A DNA stretch of 64,000 bases from Bordetella genomosp. 10 (GCF_002261225.1 NZ_NEVM01000005.1:2232001-2296000), one strand, 5' to 3'; positions 46,660 to 55,906 are shown, counted from the first letter of the stretch. Made by a program: numbers and translations. The notes: generated by a model not told the origin, from the sequence alone.

Positions 46660-48295
46660 ACGCATCCCCGGCTTCCATGTACCACAAGCTGCCGCGCGGC
46701 GCCTTGTACCGCGGCGCCTCGTCGCGCAGCATCGCATATTTGCCGAAGCTGTCGCCCGGGTCGGCCCAGATCCAGAAACCCTGGCCGTCCGGCGCCGCGC
46801 ACATGCGCCGCCGCATTTCCGCCTCGGAGATCAGGAGCTGGCGCATGCGGGCCGGATCGAACATGCCGGCATCGTAAAGCTCCTTGCGCCAGTTGTCGCG
46901 CTTGGCGATGCCCGGGCGATCCCAGTCGTCCACCACCCAGGCCGGCTTGGCGCTGTGCAGGACCATGGGCAGGTCATAGGGGTAGAAACGCATCGCGATG
47001 AGGGTGTCGCCCGGCCGGAATTCGGCCCGCGCCTGGCGCCCGATGGCCACGTTGTTCGGCTTCGCATAGTGCGCGGCCAGGACGTTGGCCACCACGCACA
47101 GGACCGCCGCGCCCGATAAGGTCAGGCCTAGCGCGCGGGTCCGGCGGCCGGACGGGGCGTCGCCGCGGCCCAGGCCCGCGGCGATGACCTCGGCCACCAG
47201 GGCGGCCACCGCCGGGAGCACGGGCTGGATATAGCCCACCAGCTTGGACGCGGGGATCGAGAAGAACACCACGATCACGCCGAGCCAGCACAGCATGAGC
47301 CAGCGCACGTCGGCGGCGCTGGCGGGATCCGCGTTGACGGCCGCGCTGGCATCGGTATCGGTGCCGGCATCGGCCGCCGGCGCCTTGCGGACCGCGGCGG
47401 GATTGGCCCAGAACGCCTTGCGCAGGCAGCCGCCCAGCCAGAGCGTCCAGGGCAGCGCCAGGCCCAGCACCAGCGGCACATAGAACCAGAACGGCTGGAC
47501 GTTGTTGAAGCCCGTGTCGGCGAAGCGGTCGAGCTGCTGGTAGATGAAGAAGTAATGCAGGAAATCCGGGAAGCGTTGCTGCATCGCCCAGAACCAGGGC
47601 AGCGCGACCGCCAGGAACACGACGATGACGGGCGGCCACAGCAGCACGGCCAGGCCGCGCCAGCGGCGGCGCAGCACGATCCAGAGCACCAGCACCGCGC
47701 CCGGCAGCACCACGCCGATGAGGCCCTTGGCCAGCACGCCCAGGGCCGCCAGCAGGCCCGTCAGCACCGACAGCGCGTGATAGCGCTGGCCCGCGCCGGC
47801 GCGCATCACCGCGGCGGCGCCGGACAGGATGGTCATGCCGATGAGGCCGGCCACCAGCGTATCCAGGTTGGCGAACTGCGCGCCGCCGAAGAAGAAGGGC
47901 TGGGTCAGCAAGGCCAGCAGGCCGATGACGGCCGTGGCTTCGCCGCGCCAGCGGCGCAGGAAGACATACAGCGCCATCGCCACGCCCCAGGCCGCCAGCC
48001 ACGAAGGCAGGCGCGCGGCCCACACGCTGGGCCCGAACACGCTGTAGGCGGCCTCGGCCAGCCAGTAATAGAGCGGCGGCTTGTGGAAAAAAGGCATGCC
48101 GTTCAAGGTCGGCAGGAGATGCGAGCCGTGGCTCAGCATTTCCCAGGCGACGCCGCCGTAACGGCCTTCATCGGGCAGGGTCAGCGGGCGCAGCCAGGAT
48201 AGCCAGAGCAGCCAGGCGCCCGAACCCAAAAAAATTGCCGCGCGCGGAGGCGCGGCCAGCAGACGCCGCAAGGCGCCTGTACCAGTACGAATCAT
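46619..48295 (-). CDS. lgmB: ArnT-like glycosyltransferase (lipid A glucosamine transferase LgmB type)
   Basis: Inner-membrane GT-C transferase of 558 aa with about 12 TM segments. The first periplasmic loop carries LPDEGRYGGVAWEML and FFHKPPLYYWLAEAAY, the ArnT/PMT signature. In Bordetella the ArnT orthologue attaches glucosamine to lipid A phosphates and raises resistance to cationic peptides (established for the family). It overlaps the GT2 gene by 4 nt (coupled) and the end of gtrA on the other strand. Confidence 0.87.
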   Translation of the reverse strand: MIRTGTGALRRLLAAPPRAAIFLGSGAWLLWLSWLRPLTLPDEGRYGGVAWEMLSHGSHLLPTLNGMPFFHKPPLYYWLAEAAYSVFGPSVWAARLPSWLAAWGVAMALYVFLRRWRGEATAVIGLLALLTQPFFFGGAQFANLDTLVAGLIGMTILSGAAAVMRAGAGQRYHALSVLTGLLAALGVLAKGLIGVVLPGAVLVLWIVLRRRWRGLAVLLWPPVIVVFLAVALPWFWAMQQRFPDFLHYFFIYQQLDRFADTGFNNVQPFWFYVPLVLGLALPWTLWLGGCLRKAFWANPAAVRKAPAADAGTDTDASAAVNADPASAADVRWLMLCWLGVIVVFFSIPASKLVGYIQPVLPAVAALVAEVIAAGLGRGDAPSGRRTRALGLTLSGAAVLCVVANVLAAHYAKPNNVAIGRQARAEFRPGDTLIAMRFYPYDLPMVLHSAKPAWVVDDWDRPGIAKRDNWRKELYDAGMFDPARMRQLLISEAEMRRRMCAAPDGQGFWIWADPGDSFGKYAMLRDEAPRYKAPRGSLWYMEAGDAFRRQHCGGTPTGG

Positions 48296-49320
48296 TTGGC
48301 GGCCGGTTTCTCGGTGAAGACCTTTCCGCGCTGCTCACGCACGACATACAGCGGACGACCTTTCACCTCGTCGAAGATGCGGCCGACGTATTCGCCGACC
48401 ACACCCAACGACAATAGATTGATGCCGGCAAAGAACATCAGGGCCGCCACGATGGTGGTCCAACCGGACAAGGGATTTCCATACAGCCAGAAATCGATGA
48501 CCAGGTAGCAGCCGTAAGTGAACGAGAGCAGCGCGAACAACATGCCTATCATACTGACAACGCGCAGCGGCCAGGTGGTGAAGGCGGTCAGGCCGGCAAA
48601 AGCCAGCTTGAACAACTGGCGCGCGTTGAAGTGGCTGTCGCCATGGGCGCGCTCGGCGGGGCTGTAGGGCAGCGCCTCGGTCTTGAATCCTACCCAGGCG
48701 TACAGGCCCTTCATGAACCGGGTGCGCTCGGGCAACGCGTTCAGCGCCTGCACCACGCGGCGGTCCATCAGGCGGAAATCGCCCGCGTGCTCCGGCACCT
48801 GGACGCGGCGGCCATTGCTGAGCAGGCGGTAGAAGGCGCGCGCGCCCAGGCGCTTGGCCCAGTGCTCGTCGTCGCGATTCTCGCGCACCGCATAGACCAT
48901 GTCGGCGCCGGCGCGCCAGCGCGCCAGCATTTCGGGGATCAGGGCCGGCGGGTGCTGCATGTCCGCGTCCAGGCAGATCACCACGTCGCCGGAAGTGCTC
49001 TCCAGGCCCGCGCTGAGCGCCGCTTCCTTGCCGAAGTTGCGCGAAAGCTGCACGTAGCGGATGCCGTCGACCGCCGTCCACTCCCGCATCATTTCGGGCG
49101 TGCCGTCCGTGCTGCCGTCGTCGGTCACCACCACTTCCCAGGACGTGCAGAGACGGCTGAGCATGGTGATGAGCGCAGGGAGCAGCACCCGGAGATTGGC
49201 GCTTTCGTTAAGGCAGGGGACGACACACGAGATCCGGATGTCATCGAGGTCTTCAGACCGGGGCGTTACTTCTGGCAACATACTAGGCAATAAAGCGCCG
49301 GTCCGCGATTCGATATGCAT
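48292..49320 (-). CDS. lgmA: GtrB/ArnC-like polyprenyl-phosphate glycosyltransferase (LgmA type)
   Basis: GT2 transferase of 342 aa loading a sugar onto undecaprenyl phosphate. The GT-A domain has VVPCLNESANL, DDGSTDGTPEM, RNFGKEAALSAGL and the metal motif CLDADMQHPP; two TM helices lie in the C-terminal third (about 250-270 and 285-305). It opens the operon with the ArnT-like gene. An internal ATG at 49281 is an alternative start; neither has a clear ribosome site. Confidence 0.87.
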   Translation of the reverse strand: MHIESRTGALLPSMLPEVTPRSEDLDDIRISCVVPCLNESANLRVLLPALITMLSRLCTSWEVVVTDDGSTDGTPEMMREWTAVDGIRYVQLSRNFGKEAALSAGLESTSGDVVICLDADMQHPPALIPEMLARWRAGADMVYAVRENRDDEHWAKRLGARAFYRLLSNGRRVQVPEHAGDFRLMDRRVVQALNALPERTRFMKGLYAWVGFKTEALPYSPAERAHGDSHFNARQLFKLAFAGLTAFTTWPLRVVSMIGMLFALLSFTYGCYLVIDFWLYGNPLSGWTTIVAALMFFAGINLLSLGVVGEYVGRIFDEVKGRPLYVVREQRGKVFTEKPAAK

Positions 49321-49692
49321 GATTCACCGCAAGGTAAAGGACTGCAGGCCCGCAGTATCGTCCCGACGTCGTTGAATTTTCATCAAACGCGATGCATGCC
49401 TGGCGGCGACATAATTTGAATTTTTAATATCTTTTTGTAATGCGCGTGGGCGCGCCGGCGTGCCCGCGCCGGCCCTCGCCCGTCCCGGAGGCCTGAGGTT
49501 TTCCCCTACTTCTCTCCTATTGCCACGCGCCGGATCAATCCGTAGGATCCGTAAACCGATTTAGTAAATCGATTTACCTAATTTCGAATCTACTGGATCT
49601 ACCTGATTCGCCAGGGACCTCGAGTACTGGATCGCCCGATACCGGCCACCAAGGACCGGAACACATAACGACGACATTCAGGAGACAAAGCC
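49321..49692. promoter_or_regulatory. GT2 / TRAP operon divergent control region
   Basis: No gene is seen. The left half (about 49370-49440) is AT-rich and probably carries the promoter of the reverse glycosyltransferase operon. The right half carries the two palindromes listed separately and the dctP ribosome site AGGAGAC at about 49680. Confidence 0.55.
49551..49577 (+). promoter_or_regulatory. tandem LacI-type operators of the TRAP operon
   Basis: GTAAATCGATTTAC (49564-49577) is a perfect 14-bp palindrome with the central CG typical of LacI/GalR operators; the adjacent GTAAACCGATTTAG (49551-49564) is a near copy in tandem. They lie about 115-140 nt upstream of dctP. The LacI gene of the same operon is the likely binder. 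Confidence 0.72.
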
Positions 49693-50733
49693 ATGAGGCT
49701 GACCCCGCCCCCGGCGCGCCCGTCGCGTCGCGCCTTCTTGCAGACCGCCGCCGCCGGCGCGGCCGCCCTCGCGGCGCCCCGCATCATGGCGGCGCCCGCC
49801 GCCGTGGCGCTGCGCTGCTCGTCCTCGCAACCCGCCGACCAGAGCGCCGCGCAGTTCATCTGGTACGAACGCTTCGCCGCCAACCTGCGCCAGTCCGTGG
49901 GCGAGCGCATCCGCGTCGACTTCTTCCCCAACGGCCAATTGGGCAAGGAGGCCGACGTCGTGCAGCAGGTGCGCCTGGGCTCGATCGACATGATGATCAC
50001 CGGCAGCTCGATCTGGGCCACCGCCCTGCCGGAACTGGCCCTGCTCGACATGGGGTTCCTGTTCGATAGCTGGGACCACGTCAACAAGTCCATCGACGCC
50101 GGCGTCGGCGCGCAATTCGACAAGCTGCTGCAGACGCGCACCGGCTGCACCTTCCTGGGCTGGGGCAATCATTTCAACGCGCGCAGCGTCTACACCAAGA
50201 AGCCGGTGCTGCACGACGCCGATCTCAAGAACGTCAAGCTGCGCGTGCTGCCCACGCCCATCTTCGTGGAGACGTTCAAGCTGATGGGCGCCATCCCCAC
50301 GCCCATTCCGGTCAACGAGCTGTACACCGCGGTGCAGACCGGCGTGGTCGACGGCTTCGAGCATGATGCCGCCACCGTGCTGTCGAGCAAATTCAACGAG
50401 GTGGTCAGCAACTGCTGGCTGACCAACCACCTGTTCAGCCCCTCCATCACCGCCATCGGCAAGCGCGGCCTGGCCAAGGTGCCCAAGGACCTGCTGCCGG
50501 CCTTCCACCAGGCCGCCAAGGACGCCGACACCTTCCAGCGCCAGGCCTCCGGCACCAAGGGCAAGGACGCCCTGGCGGCGCTGGAAAAAGCCGGCATCGC
50601 CTTCCATCCCATGGATCCGGGCGAGCGCCAGCGCATCCGCCAGACCATGGAAACCAAGCTGTGGCCCACGGTGACCGCGCAGTACCCGGTGACCAAGCCG
50701 ATGCTGGACATCATCAACGCCCAGCGCGCCTGA
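49693..50733 (+). CDS. TRAP transporter periplasmic solute-binding protein DctP
   Basis: Periplasmic receptor of 346 aa for a TRAP transporter. The N-terminus has a twin-arginine signal (SRRAFLQTAAAGAAALAAPRIMAAPA). The DctP core has FFPNGQLGKEADVVQQVRLGSIDMM, KNVKLRVLPTPIFVETFKLMGAIPTPIPVNELYTAVQTGVVDGFEHD; the Arg in KLRV is the conserved carboxylate-binding residue. The ligand is therefore probably an organic acid. The fused membrane gene follows after 55 nt. Confidence 0.95.
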   Translation: MRLTPPPARPSRRAFLQTAAAGAAALAAPRIMAAPAAVALRCSSSQPADQSAAQFIWYERFAANLRQSVGERIRVDFFPNGQLGKEADVVQQVRLGSIDMMITGSSIWATALPELALLDMGFLFDSWDHVNKSIDAGVGAQFDKLLQTRTGCTFLGWGNHFNARSVYTKKPVLHDADLKNVKLRVLPTPIFVETFKLMGAIPTPIPVNELYTAVQTGVVDGFEHDAATVLSSKFNEVVSNCWLTNHLFSPSITAIGKRGLAKVPKDLLPAFHQAAKDADTFQRQASGTKGKDALAALEKAGIAFHPMDPGERQRIRQTMETKLWPTVTAQYPVTKPMLDIINAQRA

Positions 50734-50788
50734 AGGCAGCCGGCCGGAACGGGCCGGACTCGAAAAGAAAGCGCAAGGAGATGGAGAC

Positions 50789-52717
50789 ATGAGTTCACAC
50801 GTCATGGCAAACGCCGCCGCGGCCGATGCCTCCCCGGCGGAGGCCGCGCAGGCAATGCACGGACACGGCGCGGCGGCCGCGCCGGCGCAGTGGCCCGCGC
50901 TGGCGCGCCTGTGCAAGGTGATCGAATACTTCTGCGCGGCGGTGCTGGCCGCCGACGTCGCGGTGGTGTTCGTCTCCGTCATCCTGCGCTACTTCCTGCA
51001 CAGCCCGGTGGACTGGGCCGAGGAGGTCGCGCGCAACCTGATGGCGACGCTGGTGTTCCTCGGCGGCGCCACGGTGCTCACGCGCCGCCAGCACGTGGGC
51101 ATCGAAGTGTTCCGCGGGATGCTGCCGCGCTCATGGCGCGAACCGGCCATCCAGCTCGGCGGCTGGACCGTGGCCGGCGTGTCGGCGGCGCTGCTGTATT
51201 CGTCCGTGCTGTTGCTGGAGGATTCGGTCAACGTGACCACGCCCATCGGCACGCCGCAATGGGTCAGCGTCCTGCCGGTCTGCGTCGGCGCGCTGTTCAT
51301 GACGGTGGCCGGCATCGCCAACGCCGTCAGCGGCGCCACGCGCGCCACCTGGGCCACGCTGGCCGGCGCCGTCCTGCTGTGCCTGGCCGTCTGGGGCTGG
51401 AACGCGTTCGCGCCAGAAGCCTGGGTTATCCAGCCGTGGATGCTGCTGACCGTGGCCTTCGTCGCCAGCCTGGTCATGGGCGTGCCCATCGCCTTCGTGC
51501 TCGCGCTGTCCTCGCTGGTCTACTTCCTGGCCGAACCCAGCCTGCCCATGATCATCTATTCGCAGCAGGTGATGGCCGGCATGGACCACTTCGTGCTGCT
51601 GGCCATTCCCTTCTTCGTGCTGGCCGGCCTGATCATGGAAGCCAACGGCATGTCGTCGCGGCTGATCGAACTGCTGGTGCGCATGTTCGGCCGCGTGCGC
51701 GGCTCCATGAACCTGATCTCCATCCTCGCCACCGCCTTCTTCTCCGGCGTGTCCGGCTCCAAGCTGGCCGACATCGCCGCGGTCGGCGGCATCGTGGTGC
51801 CGGCCGTGCTCCGCACCAAGCAGGACGCCAACGAAACCGCCGCCGTGCTGGCCGCCTCGGCGGTGATGGCCGAAACCATACCGCCCTGCGTCAACCTCAT
51901 CATCATGGGATTCGTCGCCAACATTTCCATCGGCGGCCTGTTCCTGGCCGGCCTGGTGCCGGCGGCCGTGCTCGCCACCGGGCTGTGCGCGATGGCCATC
52001 TGCTTCGGGCGCAAGATCGATCCGCGGCTGGCCTTCCCGCAGCGCATGGCGCTGCCCAAGCTGCTGGGCGGCGCGCTGATCGCGTTGGTCATGGTGGGGA
52101 TGATAGGCAAGGGGGTGACCTCGGGCATCGCCACCTCCACCGAGGTCTCCGCCTTCGCCGTGGTCTACGCCCTGCTGGCCGGCGGCATCGCCTTCCGCGA
52201 ATTGAACGCGCGCGCCATCGTCGCCCTGTTCGTCCGCGCCGCCTCGATGGCCGGCGGCATCCTGTTCATCATCGCCGCGGCGTCCAGCGTGGCCTTCGCC
52301 CTGACGGTGCAGCAACTGCCGACCTTTCTTTCCGGCACCCTGACCACCCTGGCCCACGACCACGGCAGCGTGGCCTTCGTGCTGGTGTCCGCCTTGCTGA
52401 TGGTGATCTTCGGCGCCATCCTGGAAGGCGCGCCGGCCCTGATCATCTTCGGCCCGCTGCTCACGCCCATCGCCCAGCAGGTCGGCGTCAACCCGCTGCA
52501 TTTCGGCACGGTGGTGGTGATCGCGATGGGCCTGGGGCTGTTCGCGCCGCCCTTCGGCCTGGGCCTGTTCGCCACCTGCGCCATGACCGGCACGCGGGTC
52601 GAACAGGTCGCCCGTCCCATGATCAAATACCTGGTGCTGCTGGCGATCATGCTGGTGGTGCTGATCTTCGTTCCAGCCATTTCGCTGTGGCTGCCGCGCC
52701 TGTTCAACATGGCGTAG
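50789..52717 (+). CDS. fused TRAP transporter permease DctQM
   Basis: The 642-aa membrane protein fuses the small DctQ subunit (about residues 35-195, four TM segments; YFLHSPVDWAEEVARNLMATLVFLGGA, RRQHVGIEVFRGML) to the large DctM subunit (about 210-640; MGVPIAFVLALSSLVYFL, GVSGSKLADIAAVGGIVVPAVLR, APPFGLGLFATCAMTG). Together with DctP it forms a sodium-driven organic-acid importer. A ribosome site GGAG precedes the ATG. Confidence 0.95.
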   Translation: MSSHVMANAAAADASPAEAAQAMHGHGAAAAPAQWPALARLCKVIEYFCAAVLAADVAVVFVSVILRYFLHSPVDWAEEVARNLMATLVFLGGATVLTRRQHVGIEVFRGMLPRSWREPAIQLGGWTVAGVSAALLYSSVLLLEDSVNVTTPIGTPQWVSVLPVCVGALFMTVAGIANAVSGATRATWATLAGAVLLCLAVWGWNAFAPEAWVIQPWMLLTVAFVASLVMGVPIAFVLALSSLVYFLAEPSLPMIIYSQQVMAGMDHFVLLAIPFFVLAGLIMEANGMSSRLIELLVRMFGRVRGSMNLISILATAFFSGVSGSKLADIAAVGGIVVPAVLRTKQDANETAAVLAASAVMAETIPPCVNLIIMGFVANISIGGLFLAGLVPAAVLATGLCAMAICFGRKIDPRLAFPQRMALPKLLGGALIALVMVGMIGKGVTSGIATSTEVSAFAVVYALLAGGIAFRELNARAIVALFVRAASMAGGILFIIAAASSVAFALTVQQLPTFLSGTLTTLAHDHGSVAFVLVSALLMVIFGAILEGAPALIIFGPLLTPIAQQVGVNPLHFGTVVVIAMGLGLFAPPFGLGLFATCAMTGTRVEQVARPMIKYLVLLAIMLVVLIFVPAISLWLPRLFNMA

Positions 52718-52774
52718 GCGACGCCATCCTCCCATGAATCGACGCGGCGACCGCGATCTGAACCCGACGACCCT

Positions 52775-53860
52775 ATGACGACTATCCAGGATGTGGCCGC
52801 GCTGGCCGGCGTTTCGGTGAGTTCGGTGTCCAACGTGCTCAACGGCCGCACCGAGCGGCTGGGACGCGAAACCTACCGGCGTGTCGAAGAGGCCATCCGC
52901 CAGCTCAACTACCGGCCCAACCTGGTGGCGCGCCAGCTCAAGACCGGCAACGCGCCGCTGCTCGGCCTGCTGGTGCCCTCCACCGCCAACCCGATGTTCG
53001 GCGAATTGGCGGTGCACGTGGAAAAGGCCGCCAGCGAGCGGCACGGCTATCGCGTCCTGCTGGGAAATACCCACCGCGACCCCGAACAGGAAGCGCGCAT
53101 GTTCGACGACCTGCTGTCGCAGGGCGTGCGCGGCGTCATCCTGGCCTCGTCGCGCACCGACGAAGGCCACTTGAACAACGCCATCGGACGCGGGCTGGCG
53201 GTGGTCAGCTACGACCGCGGCGGCAACGGCGAGCCGGACTCGCGCATCGACCACGTCTCGCCCGACAACATGAAGGCGGCCCGCCTGGCGGTGGAGCACC
53301 TGGCCGAACAGGGCCACCGGCGGCTGGCCCTGGCGACGCCGGACGTCAAGACGATCAGCCGGACGCTCAAGCGCGCCGGCTTTCTCGACGCGGCCGCGGC
53401 GGCCGGGCTGGAGGACGAGGCGCAGGTCATCGAAGGCGCGACCAGCCCCGATTTCGGCGACTCCAGCCTGGCCGACGTCGGCTACCGCCTGGCCGGGCGC
53501 ATCGCCGGCATGGCGCGGCGGCCCACCGCCATCATCACCATCAACGACATGATGGCGCTGGGCCTGATGGCCGGCCTCCAGGCGGCGGGCCTGTCGGTGC
53601 CGCGCGATATTTCCGTCGTCGGCATGGACAATCTGGTCCTGTGCGCCTACGTGAATCCGCCGCTGACCTCGGTCGACATGCCCAGCGGCGACATGGCGCG
53701 CTGCATGGTCGACATGCTGATGCAACGCCTGGCGCAACCGGATGCCCCGGCGCGCGAGGTCTTGTTCCAACCCTCGCTGGTGAAGCGCGCCTCGGTCGCG
53801 CCGCCACCGGCTGGCGCCCTGGGCGCCATCCCCCGTATCACCAGGAAGAAGAAGGCATGA
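52775..53860 (+). CDS. LacI-family transcriptional regulator of the TRAP operon
   Basis: The 361-aa protein starts directly with the LacI helix-turn-helix (TTIQDVAALAGVSVSSVSNVLNG, residues 3-24) and the hinge helix RPNLVARQLKTG, followed by a periplasmic-binding-protein-like sensor ([54 protein letters not shown]). It is inside the operon it probably controls, 57 nt after dctQM and coupled by ATGA to the dehydrogenase. Matching operators lie at 49551-49577. The C-terminal ~20 residues are basic. Confidence 0.94.
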   Translation: MTTIQDVAALAGVSVSSVSNVLNGRTERLGRETYRRVEEAIRQLNYRPNLVARQLKTGNAPLLGLLVPSTANPMFGELAVHVEKAASERHGYRVLLGNTHRDPEQEARMFDDLLSQGVRGVILASSRTDEGHLNNAIGRGLAVVSYDRGGNGEPDSRIDHVSPDNMKAARLAVEHLAEQGHRRLALATPDVKTISRTLKRAGFLDAAAAAGLEDEAQVIEGATSPDFGDSSLADVGYRLAGRIAGMARRPTAIITINDMMALGLMAGLQAAGLSVPRDISVVGMDNLVLCAYVNPPLTSVDMPSGDMARCMVDMLMQRLAQPDAPAREVLFQPSLVKRASVAPPPAGALGAIPRITRKKKA

Positions 53861-54858
53861 CCACCATTTTGCTGACCCATTCGCCGCTGGCGCGCGAGAA
53901 CTACTACGGCGACGCCGCGCTACAGGCGCTGCGCGGCCTGGGCGAGGTGCGGCTGAACCCGGGCGCCGATCCCACCGATCCCGCCGATCTCGTGCGCCTG
54001 GCGCGGGGCTGCCGGATCATCGTTTCCAGCCGCGCCGCCGCCGCGCCGGCCCAGGTCTTCGAGGCCTTGCCCGACCTGGTGGCGTTCTGTCGCGTGGCGG
54101 TGGACATCCGCAATATCGACGTCGACGCCGCCAGCCGCCACGGCGTGCTGGTGACCCACGCCACGCCGGGCTTCGGCGCGTCGGTGTCGGAATGGATCGT
54201 CGGCGTCATGATCGACGCGGCGCGCGGCATCAGCCGGTCGGCCGCGGCCTACTGGCGCGGCGAGGCGCCCGCCATCGTCATGGGCCGCGAACTGCGCGGC
54301 GCCACGCTGGGCATCATCGGCCATGGCCATATCGGCGGCTACCTGGCGCCGCTGGCGCGCGCGCTCGGCATGCGCGTGACCGTCTCCGACCCCGCGCCGG
54401 CGCAGGACCCGGGCGACCTGCCGCGCCTGCCGCTGGAACAATTGCTGGCCGAGTCCGACTATGTGGTCTGCCTGGCGCCGGCCAATGCCCACACCGCCAA
54501 TCTCATCGACGCGGCCGCGCTGCGCCGCATGAAGCGCGGCGCCTTCTTCATCAATGCCTCGCGCGGCGAACTGGTCGACGAGGACGCCCTGCGCCTGGCG
54601 CTGGACGAGGGCTGGATCGCCGGCTGCGCCATGGACGTGGGCCGCGCGCAGGACCAGATGCCCACGCCCGCGCTGGCCGGCCATCCGCGCGTCATCGCCA
54701 CGCCGCACATCGGCGGCCTGACGCCGGCGGCCTCGGCGCACCAGGCCATGGACAGCGTGAACCAGGTCCGAGCCATCCTGCGCGGCGAAGCGCCGCCGCA
54801 GGCCGTCAATCTGGACAGCGCGACGCGCTTGCGTAGCCTGGCCGAGGAATCCCGATGA
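53857..54858 (+). CDS. D-2-hydroxyacid dehydrogenase (NAD-binding), atypical active site
   Basis: The 333-aa protein has the D-isomer-specific 2-hydroxyacid dehydrogenase fold: nucleotide loop GHGHIG (155-160), Arg236 in NASRGELVDE, His284 in TPHIGGLT. The catalytic Glu normally within DVFxxEP is not seen; the equivalent segment reads DVGRAQDQMP (260-269), so activity may be altered. It could oxidise or reduce a 2-hydroxy acid imported by the adjacent TRAP system. ATGA overlap with lacI; its end overlaps the amidohydrolase ATG. Confidence 0.9.
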   Translation: MTTILLTHSPLARENYYGDAALQALRGLGEVRLNPGADPTDPADLVRLARGCRIIVSSRAAAAPAQVFEALPDLVAFCRVAVDIRNIDVDAASRHGVLVTHATPGFGASVSEWIVGVMIDAARGISRSAAAYWRGEAPAIVMGRELRGATLGIIGHGHIGGYLAPLARALGMRVTVSDPAPAQDPGDLPRLPLEQLLAESDYVVCLAPANAHTANLIDAAALRRMKRGAFFINASRGELVDEDALRLALDEGWIAGCAMDVGRAQDQMPTPALAGHPRVIATPHIGGLTPAASAHQAMDSVNQVRAILRGEAPPQAVNLDSATRLRSLAEESR

Positions 54859-55700
54859 AGCAACCCGACATGAAGCAGCCCCGGCTCCAGCCGCCCGCCG
54901 GCGCCTGCGATTGCCACATCCACATCTACGAACTGCAGCGCTATCCGCTGGCGCCGACCGCCACCTTCGGGCCGCCGCAGGCCTCGTGGGACGACTATCT
55001 GCAAGTCCGCCGCGCGCTGGGCCTGGATCGCGCCGTCATCGTGCAGGCCACCGGCTACGGCTTCGACAACCGCTGCGCGCTGGAGGCGCTGCGCCTGTCG
55101 CAAGGCACGGCGCGCATGATCGCCACCCTGCGCGCCGACACGCCGATGGCGGAGCTGCGCGCGTTGCACGAAGCGGGCGTGCGCGGCGTGCGCTTCATGA
55201 TGATTCCCGACAGCGGCGGCGTGATGCGCTGGGAAGATCTCGAACCCATGGCCCAGCGCATCGCCGAATTGGGCTGGGTCATCAATCTTCAACTGGATGG
55301 CCGCGAACTGCCCGTGTACGAGAAGCGGCTGGCCGCCCTGCCTTGCCAGCTCAGCCTGGACCACAACGGCAAGTACCTGACGCCGGTCGCGCCGTCGGAT
55401 CCCAGCTTCCTTACGCTGTTGAGGCTGCTCGACCGCGGCCACGTCTGGGTCAAGCTGTCGGCGCCCTATGAGACCTCGCGTTCCGGGCCGCCGCGCTACG
55501 ACGACGTGAGCGCGCTGGCCGGCGCCCTGGCCGCCGCGAATCCGGACCGCTGCCTGTGGGCGAGCAATTACCCGCATCCCGGCCGCGCGGACCGGCCGGA
55601 CAACGCGGACATGCTGGACCTGCTGGCGCACTGGGCGCCGGCGGAGGCGGACCGGCGCAAGATCCTCGTCGACAACCCGGCGCGGCTGTACGGGTTCTGA
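54855..55700 (+). CDS. amidohydrolase-2 family lactonase/hydrolase (LigI / galactarolactonase-like)
   Basis: TIM-barrel hydrolase of 281 aa. The metal motif HxH is in ACDCHIHIYELQRY (His21, His23); LSLDHNGKY and ASNYPHPGRAD carry further active-site His/Asp residues, while VNLLL-type strand motifs match the 2-pyrone-4,6-dicarboxylate lactonase / D-galactarolactone isomerase branch. It probably opens a lactone derived from a sugar acid or aromatic acid. It is last in the TRAP operon, coupled by ATGA overlap. Confidence 0.88.
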   Translation: MKQPDMKQPRLQPPAGACDCHIHIYELQRYPLAPTATFGPPQASWDDYLQVRRALGLDRAVIVQATGYGFDNRCALEALRLSQGTARMIATLRADTPMAELRALHEAGVRGVRFMMIPDSGGVMRWEDLEPMAQRIAELGWVINLQLDGRELPVYEKRLAALPCQLSLDHNGKYLTPVAPSDPSFLTLLRLLDRGHVWVKLSAPYETSRSGPPRYDDVSALAGALAAANPDRCLWASNYPHPGRADRPDNADMLDLLAHWAPAEADRRKILVDNPARLYGF

Positions 55701-55776
55701 GGGGGCGGGACATCACTGGCGGCAGGGGCGACACGAGCGTTGGCCGCTCCGGCTAAACGCTTTCTCCTTCTTATTC

Positions 55777-55877
55777 TGTACATATTTTGTACTTATCCTC
55801 GTCCACCTTTCCTAAAAATCTTCGGGTATTCCCTTAGAATAAACGCTTATCGCCCTGAGTTATAAATCGTCTTGTAC
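55777..55877. promoter_or_regulatory. TGTAC repeats upstream of the DUF1932 operon
   Basis: TGTAC occurs at 55777-55781 and 55788-55792 (11 bp apart) and TTGTAC again at 55872-55877, in the AT-rich 206-nt gap before the dehydrogenase. The repeat resembles GntR-family half-sites; the nearby GntR gene at 58.6 kb is the natural candidate. The gap holds no gene. Confidence 0.5.
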
Positions 55878-55906
55878 TTTTTATGTATCACCAACAAGGC
55901 GAAGTA

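Noticed and set aside
51131..53770. Long minus-strand frame opposite the TRAP permease and LacI genes
   Set aside because: His/Gln/Gly/Asp-rich antisense shadow of well-identified plus-strand genes.
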